Source: an uncultured Phascolarctobacterium sp.
Lineage (GTDB): Bacteria > Bacillota > Negativicutes > Acidaminococcales > Acidaminococcaceae
Direction: 5' to 3'
Assembly (NCBI GenBank): GCA_937906915.1
Contig: CALCUU010000342.1
Location: 1-27,834 of the forward strand
DNA: 27,834 bases
Shown: in pieces, positions 22,619-27,834 of the stretch
Position numbering within the stretch: position 1 is the stretch's first letter
How the letters are laid out: each line of letters begins with the position of its first letter
Notes under the pieces: model-generated
What the model saw: only the letters and a program-made list of their open reading frames with translations
Told to the model about the DNA's origin: nothing
Databases searched by the model: none
Translations under genes and position numbers: made by a program

Positions 22619-22635
22619 GAAGGAGGTGCACGTTA

Positions 22636-23004
22636 ATGGCACGTATTTCTGGTGTCGATTTACCGAGAGACAAACGTATTGAATACGCACTGCCGTACAT
22701 TTATGGTATCGGCCTGACTCTGTCTCGCGAAATCTTAGCTAAAACTGGTATCAATCCGGACACTCGCGTTCGCGACCTGACTGAAGAAGAAGTTTCCAAA
22801 ATCCGTGAAACTTTAGATAACGATTACAAAGTAGAAGGTGACCTCCGTCGTGAGGAATCCCTCAACATTAAACGCTTAATCGAAATTGGCTCCTACCGTG
22901 GCAGAAGACATCGTATGGGTCTGCCCGTTCGTGGTCAAAACACTAAAAACAATGCCCGCACCCGTAAAGGTCCGAAACGTACTATTGCAGGCAAAAAGAA
23001 ATAA
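22636..23004 (+). CDS. rpsM: 30S ribosomal protein S13
   Basis: A 122-residue S13, on the head of the 30S subunit, with a helix-two turns-helix fold and a basic C-terminal tail reaching P-site tRNA. ARISGVDLPRDKRIEYALPYIYGIG and SYRGRRHRMGLPVRGQNTKNNARTRKG (91-117) are diagnostic. AAGGAGG (22620-22626) is correctly spaced. First gene of the alpha section, 17 bases after rpmJ. Confidence 0.98.
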   Translation: MARISGVDLPRDKRIEYALPYIYGIGLTLSREILAKTGINPDTRVRDLTEEEVSKIRETLDNDYKVEGDLRREESLNIKRLIEIGSYRGRRHRMGLPVRGQNTKNNARTRKGPKRTIAGKKK

Positions 23005-23026
23005 TTAGCGAGGGAGGGATAAACCA

Positions 23027-23419
23027 GTGGCTGGCAAGAAAGTTGTTCGCAACAAGAAAAAAGTTAGCAAAAATATCATTAATGGTGTAGCGCATATCCG
23101 CTCCACTTTCAATAATACCATTGTTACCATTTCTGATACTGAAGGTAACGTTTTGAGCTGGGCTTCCGCAGGCGAACTCGGTTTCCGTGGTTCCCGTAAA
23201 AGCACTCCGTTTGCTGCTCAAATGGCTGCAGAAACCGCAACCAAAGCTGCAATGGAACATGGCTTGAAAAATGTAGAAGTTTTCGTTAAAGGCCCTGGCG
23301 CTGGCCGTGAAGCTGCAATCCGTGCACTTCAAGCTGCAGGTCTCGAAGTTAACTCCATTAAAGACGTAACTCCGATTCCGCACAATGGCTGCCGTCCGCC
23401 GAAACGCAGAAGAGTATAA
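23027..23419 (+). CDS. rpsK: 30S ribosomal protein S11
   Basis: A 130-residue S11, platform protein near the Shine-Dalgarno/anti-Shine-Dalgarno helix. The basic N-terminus RNKKKVSKNI, HIRSTFNNTIVTISD, and the C-terminal DVTPIPHNGCRPPKRRRV are canonical; the PHNGCRPP segment (117-124) contacts the 3' minor domain. The start is GTG 23027 with AGGGAGGG at 23011-23018. Confidence 0.98.
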   Translation: MAGKKVVRNKKKVSKNIINGVAHIRSTFNNTIVTISDTEGNVLSWASAGELGFRGSRKSTPFAAQMAAETATKAAMEHGLKNVEVFVKGPGAGREAAIRALQAAGLEVNSIKDVTPIPHNGCRPPKRRRV

Positions 23420-23437
23420 TTGGAGGTGTAACTGTAA

Positions 23438-24031
23438 ATGGCTATCGATAGAACTCCTGTATTGAAAAGATGCAGATCCTTAGGCCTGTCTCCTGCTTTT
23501 CTGGGTATTAGCAAAGAATCTAACCGTCAAGTTAGACGCCAAAACAGAAAAAAAAGCGAGTATGGCATTCAATTAACTGAAAAACAAAAAGCTAAATTTA
23601 TCTATGGTGTACTGGAAAAACAATTCCGTGGCTACTATGATAAAGCTAAAAAAATGGAAGGCATCACCGGTGAAAACCTGTTGATCCTCCTCGAAAGAAG
23701 AATTGACAACGTAGTATATCGTCTCGGCTTGGCTAACACCCGCCGTCAAGCTCGTCAAATCGTAAGACATGGCCACATTGCTGTTAACGGCAAACGTTTG
23801 GACATTCCTTCCGCAATGACCTATGTTGGCGATGTTATCACCGTTATGGAAAACAGCCGTGGCAAAGAATACTTCAAAGGTATGGAAGAAACTTTGGCTA
23901 CCAAAGCAGTTCCGGCTTGGTTGATTCAAGACGCTCAAAACTTGGGCGGCAAAATTGACCGTTTCCCGACTCGTGAAGAAATCGATGTTCCCATCGAAGA
24001 ACATCTCATCGTAGAATTGTACTCCAAATAA
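23438..24031 (+). CDS. rpsD: 30S ribosomal protein S4, zinc-free type
   Basis: A 197-residue S4, a primary 16S 5'-domain binder, part of the mRNA entry site and, in E. coli and Bacillus, a translational repressor of its own unit. The N-terminal region has only one Cys (C12), so this is the non-zinc form. The S4 domain with LERRIDNVVYRLGLANTRRQARQIVRHGHIAVNG (about 87-121) is intact. TGGAGG at 23421-23426 sets ATG 23438. The 71-base gap behind it holds two hairpins. Confidence 0.97.
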   Translation: MAIDRTPVLKRCRSLGLSPAFLGISKESNRQVRRQNRKKSEYGIQLTEKQKAKFIYGVLEKQFRGYYDKAKKMEGITGENLLILLERRIDNVVYRLGLANTRRQARQIVRHGHIAVNGKRLDIPSAMTYVGDVITVMENSRGKEYFKGMEETLATKAVPAWLIQDAQNLGGKIDRFPTREEIDVPIEEHLIVELYSK

Positions 24032-24034
24032 TTA

Positions 24035-24082
24035 GTGTGCATCTTATGCCACCCAACTATGAGACGTATTGTGGTAATACGT
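24035..24082 (+). promoter_or_regulatory. Two-hairpin leader before rpoA
   Basis: Hairpin 1: GTG-(T)-GCAT (24035-24042) with ATGC-CAC (24046-24052), 7 bp with a one-base bulge. Hairpin 2: ACGTATT (24064-24070) with AATACGT (24076-24082), a perfect 7-bp stem with loop GTGGT. CCAC in the 3' arm of the first (24049-24052) can pair with GTGG in the loop of the second (24071-24074). No U-run follows, so this is not a terminator; the AAGGAGG of rpoA begins 7 bases downstream. Confidence 0.45.
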
Positions 24083-24102
24083 GAAAGAAGGAGGCTTGCC
24101 GC

Positions 24103-25065
24103 ATGATTGAAATTGAGAAACCCAAGATGGTTACAGCTGAGATCAGCGATGATGGACGCTATGGTAAATTCGTTTGGGAGCCGCTGGAAAGAGGCTATGG
24201 CATTACACTGGGCAACAGCCTGCGTCGTGTATTGCTTTCCTCCTTGCCCGGTGCCGCAGTAACTCATGTTAAAATTGACGGAGTGCTGCACGAATTTACT
24301 ACAATTCCCGGTGTTAGAGAAGATGTTGCAGACATTATTCTTAACATCAAGGCTCTGTGCCTGAAAATGGAATGCGAAGAGGAAAAAATCCTGCGTATTG
24401 AATGCTCTGGTGAGCAAGAAGTTACTGCTGCAAGCATTATTGCAGATAGTGATGTAGAGATTTTGAATCCTGAGCTGCACATTGCGACTTTAGATAAAGA
24501 TGCCGTTTTCAATATGGAAATCTATGTTGATAAAGGCCTCGGTTATGTACCGGCTGATAAAAACAAACGCCAAGATCAACCTATCGGAGTAATCCCCGTT
24601 GATTCCATTTACTCTCCTATTACCAGAGTAAAATTTGGTGTAACCGATACTCGTGTTGGTAACGTAACCAACTACGACAAACTTACTTTGGAAGTTTGGA
24701 CCGATGGTAGCATAATGCCGGACGGAGCTATTAACATGGCTTCCAGCATTATGATTGATTATCTCAAGTTGTTCCAAACCGGTGACCCTGTGAAGAACGT
24801 TATCACTGTTGCCGGTGGTTCTGAACCGGAAGGTGCTGAACCGAAGAAAGAAGGCCCTGGCGCAATGTCCATCGACGATCTTGACTTGTCCGTACGCAGC
24901 AACAACTGCTTGCGTCGTGCAGGTATCAACACCGTTGATGAATTAACCCAGAAGTCTGAAGAAGATATGATGAAAGTACGTAACTTAGGCCGTAAGTCCC
25001 TTGATGAAGTTAAGAAAAAATTAGCTGATTTAGGTTTGTCTTTACGCAAAAGTGACGAAGAATAA
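24103..25065 (+). CDS. rpoA: RNA polymerase subunit alpha
   Basis: A 320-residue alpha subunit. The N-terminal dimerisation domain (about 1-228) shows KFVWEPLERGYGITLGNSLRRVLLSSLPGAA (24-54); after a linker rich in Glu/Pro/Gly, the C-terminal domain (about 254-320) has LDLSVRSNNCLRRAGINTVDEL and the helix-hairpin-helix NLGRKSLDEVKKKL that binds UP-element DNA and activators. It lies behind the widest gap of the alpha section, with AAGGAGG at 24088-24094. Its C-terminal domain is the partner expected to read the A-tracts of the promoter at 6281-6329. Confidence 0.98.
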   Translation: MIEIEKPKMVTAEISDDGRYGKFVWEPLERGYGITLGNSLRRVLLSSLPGAAVTHVKIDGVLHEFTTIPGVREDVADIILNIKALCLKMECEEEKILRIECSGEQEVTAASIIADSDVEILNPELHIATLDKDAVFNMEIYVDKGLGYVPADKNKRQDQPIGVIPVDSIYSPITRVKFGVTDTRVGNVTNYDKLTLEVWTDGSIMPDGAINMASSIMIDYLKLFQTGDPVKNVITVAGGSEPEGAEPKKEGPGAMSIDDLDLSVRSNNCLRRAGINTVDELTQKSEEDMMKVRNLGRKSLDEVKKKLADLGLSLRKSDEE

Positions 25066-25082
25066 TAAGGGGGTCGGAAACA

Positions 25083-25421
25083 ATGGCATACAGAAAATTA
25101 GGCCGTAATTCCAGCAACCGTAAAGCTTTGTTTCGTAGCATTTTAACCTCTTTCTTCAAACATGGTCGCATCGAAACCACCATTACCAAAGCTAAAGAAG
25201 TTGCTAGCAAATCCGCAGAACTGATTACTTTGGCAAAACGCGGCGACTTGCACGCTCGTCGTCAAGTTTTGGCTGTTTTGGTTGATGAAGCAGTAACCAA
25301 AAAACTTTTTGAAGAAATTGCTCCGAAATATGAAGGCAGACAAGGCGGCTTTACTCGTATTTACAGAGTTGGTCCTCGTCGCGGTGATGCTGCTGAAATG
25401 GCAATCATTGAGCTCATCTAA
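25083..25421 (+). CDS. rplQ: 50S ribosomal protein L17
   Basis: A 112-residue L17, the shorter bacterial form, near the tunnel exit. YRKLGRNSSNRKALFRSILTSFFKHGRIETTITKAKEV and GGFTRIYRVGPRRGDAAEMAIIELI are diagnostic. The binding site is AAGGGGG (25067-25073), weaker than others in the cluster. It ends the ribosomal transcript; the ecfA/truA/rplM/rpsI genes that often follow in Firmicutes are absent here. Confidence 0.97.
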   Translation: MAYRKLGRNSSNRKALFRSILTSFFKHGRIETTITKAKEVASKSAELITLAKRGDLHARRQVLAVLVDEAVTKKLFEEIAPKYEGRQGGFTRIYRVGPRRGDAAEMAIIELI

Positions 25422-25432
25422 TCAGAGCTTTC

Positions 25433-25462
25433 AAAGCAGGAACTTAGGTTCCTGCTTTTTTT
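25433..25462 (+). terminator. Strong intrinsic terminator of the ribosomal cluster
   Basis: A perfect 11-bp stem (AAAGCAGGAAC 25433-25443, GTTCCTGCTTT 25448-25458) with a 4-base loop, running into seven T (25456-25462). It lies 11 bases after the rplQ stop and is the best terminator in the window. Confidence 0.95.
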
Positions 25463-25492
25463 ATGCCCATTTTCGTAAAATTTTTGTAGAAC

Positions 25493-25522
25493 GCCACATT
25501 TTGACTAAAAACATATTATAAT
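25493..25522 (+). promoter_or_regulatory. Putative promoter of the HD-domain gene
   Basis: A perfect -10 box TATAAT (25517-25522) with only a poor -35 (GCCACA 25493-25498, three matches, 18-base spacer). TTGACT at 25501-25506 is a better hexamer but only 10 bases away, too close. Located between the rplQ terminator and the gene it would serve, giving a leader of about 50 bases. Confidence 0.4.
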
Positions 25523-25578
25523 AAATGTAGAGAAAGAATTTATGGCTATGTTTTAATAGAGCAAAAGGAAGGTGTAAA

Positions 25579-26778
25579 ATGCTTACCAAGAATTTTATTG
25601 AGTTTTTATATGAAGCAGCCCATATTCAACGCTGGAACGACCACATTCGCCCCGGAGGATTTACGGAGCTAGATAAACAGGCTCATAAAATGATGATTTT
25701 GTACGTGCTGGCTCGTCATGAAGAAGATGACCACGGTGCTAAGCTTAACTGGCGCGTTTTAATCGAAGGTGGCATTTTTGAATTTTTGCACCGCAACGTG
25801 CTGACCGATATCAAGCCTCCTGTTTTCCACGAGCTGGTGCGTGTGCACGGCAAAAAGTTAAATGCGTGGGTGTATGAAGAGCTCAAGCGACGTATTCCCG
25901 AAATTGACGCAGATTTTATGGCACGTATGGAAGAATTTTTCGACAGCCCCAGTTACTTCCCTAAAGAAAAGAAGCTCCTCCGTGCTGCCCATTATTTGGC
26001 AACTCAATGGGAATTTAATATCATCTACCATTTTAACCAAGGCATTTTTGGTATAGAAGAAACTCGCCAAGCTATCGAAAGCGAGATTGAAGACCACTAC
26101 GATTTGGCTGGCGTGCAAAAGCTAGCGCTGAAAGGCAAGAGCAGTAAGTTCATTGACCTTGTCGGACAGCTGCGCTTCCAAAAACGGTGGGCACAATCTC
26201 CCCGTGTGCCGGAAACCTCCGTCATGGGGCACGTACTTCTTGTTGCAATTATGGGTTACTTCTGCGCTGTGAAAATTGGCGCCTGCGATGAACGTGTGGT
26301 AAATAACTTCCTTTGTGGCTTGTTCCACGATTTGCCGGAAGTTCTTACCCGCGACATCATCTCTCCTGTAAAACGTAGTGTAGAGGGTTTGGACCTGCTC
26401 ATTAAGCATATCGAAGAACGTCAAGTTGCAGAAAAGATTTTGCCCCTGTTACCCTACGGTTGGCACCAAGACATTTTGTACTTTACCCAAAACGAATTTG
26501 CCAATAAGGTTATCGTTGGTGGCAAAGAAGTTGAGTGTACCTACGAAGAGCTGAACGAAAAATTCAATAAGGACGGCTTCAAAGCAGTGGATGGCAAAAT
26601 GCTCAAGGGTTGCGACAACTTGGCAGCATTTGTGGAAGCGTGGCTCTCTCGTCGCTACGGCATTACCTCCAAGCATTTGGAAGACGCTGAACGTGGCTTG
26701 CGTGAGCAATACAAGGACAGGGTGCTTGGTGGCATAGACTTTGGTAGCATTTACGAAGCATTCCCAGAGAATAAATAA
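25579..26778 (+). CDS. HD-domain protein, YfbR-like (COG1896) tandem-domain nucleotidase/hydrolase
   Basis: A 399-residue soluble protein. The C-terminal half matches YfbR-type 5'-deoxynucleotidases: R203-W204, H218 in ETSVMGHVLLVA, the metal pair H250-D251 in LFHDLPEVLTRDIISPVK, E254, and D346 in KGCDNLAAF. These enzymes dephosphorylate dNMPs, so a nucleotide-phosphate substrate is plausible but unproved; the protein is about twice the size of YfbR. The N-terminal half resembles the same fold: R18-W19, H36 in ELDKQAHK, and IFEFLHRNVLTDIKPPV (66-82) aligning without gaps to 248-264 at an offset of 182, but with E68-F69 in place of His-Asp, so that copy should not bind metal. The binding site is AAGGAAGG (25565-25572). 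It is monocistronic on present evidence; no clear terminator follows. Confidence 0.8.
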   Translation: MLTKNFIEFLYEAAHIQRWNDHIRPGGFTELDKQAHKMMILYVLARHEEDDHGAKLNWRVLIEGGIFEFLHRNVLTDIKPPVFHELVRVHGKKLNAWVYEELKRRIPEIDADFMARMEEFFDSPSYFPKEKKLLRAAHYLATQWEFNIIYHFNQGIFGIEETRQAIESEIEDHYDLAGVQKLALKGKSSKFIDLVGQLRFQKRWAQSPRVPETSVMGHVLLVAIMGYFCAVKIGACDERVVNNFLCGLFHDLPEVLTRDIISPVKRSVEGLDLLIKHIEERQVAEKILPLLPYGWHQDILYFTQNEFANKVIVGGKEVECTYEELNEKFNKDGFKAVDGKMLKGCDNLAAFVEAWLSRRYGITSKHLEDAERGLREQYKDRVLGGIDFGSIYEAFPENK

Positions 26779-26802
26779 ATTCTTAGATACAAAAAAATAC
26801 AT

Positions 26803-26823
26803 TATACATTTTGCATATGTATA
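26803..26823. promoter_or_regulatory. Palindrome at the glutamate dehydrogenase promoter, possible operator
   Basis: TATACAT (26803-26809) and ATGTATA (26817-26823) are perfect 7-base arms around a 7-base centre. The right arm overlaps the first bases of the -35 box at 26822, a position from which a bound protein would interfere with or contact RNA polymerase. It is AT-rich and resembles no site I can name. Confidence 0.4.
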
Positions 26824-26850
26824 GACAGGAAGGGTTACACTGTTTATAAT
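26822..26850 (+). promoter_or_regulatory. Promoter of the glutamate dehydrogenase gene
   Basis: TAGACA (26822-26827, one mismatch) and a perfect TATAAT (26845-26850) with exactly 17 bases between. Transcription should begin near 26857, about 40 bases before the start codon. Confidence 0.75.
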
Positions 26851-26898
26851 AATTTCAATAGTTAACTTACAGTTTTGTAAACAAAAGGAGGTAGAACT

Positions 26899-27834
26899 AT
26901 GAACATCTTTGAAATGGCAAAAATCCCCCTTAACCAAGCTATTGAGGCAATGCAATTAGACCCCGGCGCAGCGGCAATCATCGCTGTTCCCGAAAGAACC
27001 TTGGAAGTATCCATTCCTTTAAAAATGGATGATGGTTCTACTAAAGTTTTTACCGGTTATCGTAGCCAACACAGCACCGTTCTTGGTCCTGCTAAAGGCG
27101 GTGTGCGTTATCATCAAAATGTATCCTTGGACGAAGTTAAAACCCTCGCTTTTTGGATGACCTGCAAATGCGCAGTTGCCGGCTTGCCCTATGGTGGCGG
27201 TAAAGGCGGTATCATCGTTGACCCCAAGACTCTTTCCAAACGTGAGCTAGAAGCTTTGACCAGAGCATACATTGATAGAATTGCCATGATTATTGGCGAA
27301 AAGAAAGATATTCCTGCTCCTGACATGAACACCAACGCACAAATCATGGGCTGGATGATGGATGAATATAGCAAAATCACCGGACAATTTGAACCGGGCT
27401 TCATTACCGGCAAAGCAATTTGCGTAGGTGGTTCCCTTGGCAGAACTGCTGCAACTGGTCGTGGCGTAGTTACTGCTGCTCTCGAAGCGTTGAAGTTAAA
27501 AGGCATTGCTCCTCAAGATGCAACTGCTGCGGTGCAAGGCTTTGGCAACGTAGGTAGCTGGACAGCAAAACTTTTCAACGAAGAAGGTGTAAAAGTTGTT
27601 GCCGTAAGTGACGTGAAAGGCGCTATTTACAATGCAGATGGTCTTGACTGCAATGATGTAGAAAAATTTGCACAAGCAAATGGTAGCGTAGTGGGTTACC
27701 CCGGTGCGCAAGTAATTACCAACGCAGAGCTGTTGGCACTGGAAGTTACTATCCTTTCTCCTTGCGCAATGGAACTGCAAATTACCAAGGACAACGCTGC
27801 TGACGTAAAAGCCCAAATCATTGCGGAAGGTGCA
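26899..27834 (+). CDS. gdhA: Glutamate dehydrogenase, N-terminal 312 residues (runs off the window)
   Basis: The frame is open from ATG 26899 to the last base, so the gene is 3'-truncated by the window edge. It encodes the hexameric Glu/Leu/Phe/Val dehydrogenase family member that oxidatively deaminates glutamate to 2-oxoglutarate and ammonia. Substrate and catalytic residues K66 (GPAKGGVRYH), K90, K102 (GLPYGGGKGG) and D142 (PAPDMNT) correspond at a constant offset of 23 to K89, K113, K125 and D165 of the Clostridium symbiosum enzyme. The cofactor domain begins with VQGFGNVGS (212-220) and continues VVAVSDVKGAIYN (233-245), the Asp suggesting NAD preference. AAAGGAGGT (26884-26892) sets the start. 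In glutamate-fermenting Negativicutes this is a central catabolic enzyme; that role here is inferred. Confidence 0.95.
   Translation, partial: MNIFEMAKIPLNQAIEAMQLDPGAAAIIAVPERTLEVSIPLKMDDGSTKVFTGYRSQHSTVLGPAKGGVRYHQNVSLDEVKTLAFWMTCKCAVAGLPYGGGKGGIIVDPKTLSKRELEALTRAYIDRIAMIIGEKKDIPAPDMNTNAQIMGWMMDEYSKITGQFEPGFITGKAICVGGSLGRTAATGRGVVTAALEALKLKGIAPQDATAAVQGFGNVGSWTAKLFNEEGVKVVAVSDVKGAIYNADGLDCNDVEKFAQANGSVVGYPGAQVITNAELLALEVTILSPCAMELQITKDNAADVKAQIIAEGA

Noticed and set aside
25501..25506. TTGACT as the -35 box of the HD-gene promoter
   Set aside because: Only 10 bases separate it from TATAAT, too short for a sigma-70-type promoter.
1..27834. tRNA or rRNA genes, CRISPR arrays, insertion sequences, prophage or attachment sites
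   Set aside because: Intergenic regions were scanned by eye; no cloverleaf, regularly spaced repeats, transposase-like frame or terminal inverted repeats were found.

Overview
This 27.8 kb window is chromosomal DNA whose core is one very long ribosomal-protein cluster (6.3-25.4 kb), flanked on the left by a small surface-polysaccharide / cyclic-di-GMP locus and on the right by two metabolic genes. The translation genes are Firmicutes-like (Bacillus-type order with an L7Ae-family gene before rpsL, a zinc-type S14, a zinc-lid adenylate kinase, strong AAGGAGG ribosome binding sites). Yet the first 175 bases look like the C-terminal strands of an outer-membrane beta-barrel protein, and a secreted glycoside hydrolase follows. 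A Firmicute-like translation apparatus in a cell with an outer membrane points to Negativicutes. The partial glutamate dehydrogenase at the right end fits a glutamate-using member such as an Acidaminococcaceae (Phascolarctobacterium / Acidaminococcus type). The phylum-level inference is fairly firm; the family is a guess.

Left region (1-6089): the tail of a putative outer-membrane protein, then a secreted GH114/TM1410-type polygalactosaminidase-like protein. Facing it is a PAS-(degenerate GGDEF)-EAL c-di-GMP phosphodiesterase, with a shared bidirectional terminator between them. Divergent from the phosphodiesterase, and apparently fired from a promoter whose -35 box overlaps that of the phosphodiesterase promoter, is a membrane-bound diguanylate cyclase with an intact GGDEF site. 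galE, a UDP-hexose 4-epimerase, lies 12 bases behind it. The epimerase carries Cys at the position that in characterised GalE enzymes permits UDP-GlcNAc/UDP-GalNAc. Hydrolase, opposing c-di-GMP enzymes and epimerase together suggest a locus that makes and trims a galactosamine-containing exopolysaccharide under c-di-GMP control. This is the best candidate for an undescribed system here, although no synthase gene is seen in the window.

Central region (6090-25462): a 210-base non-coding stretch with short direct repeats and a palindrome leads into a near-consensus promoter with phased A-tracts. Then follow, all on the + strand: L7Ae-like gene, rpsL, rpsG, fusA, tuf, a hairpin terminator/attenuator, a structured leader, rpsJ-rplC-rplD-rplW-rplB-rpsS-rplV-rpsC-rplP-rpmC-rpsQ, rplN-rplX-rplE-rpsN(Z)-rpsH-rplF-rplR-rpsE-rpmD-rplO-secY-adk-infA-rpmJ-rpsM-rpsK-rpsD, a short leader with two hairpins, rpoA and rplQ, ending in a strong terminator. 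Thus the str, S10, spc and alpha operons are joined. rpoBC is not upstream of the L7Ae-like gene, and map is not between adk and infA. Possible attenuation or autoregulation points are visible behind the L7Ae-like gene, before rpsJ, before rplN and before rpoA.

Right region (25463-27834): a 399-residue HD-domain protein related to YfbR-type 5'-deoxynucleotidases that appears to be an internal duplication with a dead N-terminal copy. It is followed by a promoter with an adjoining palindrome and the first 312 codons of a glutamate dehydrogenase that runs off the window. No tRNA, rRNA, CRISPR array, insertion sequence or phage gene was found.
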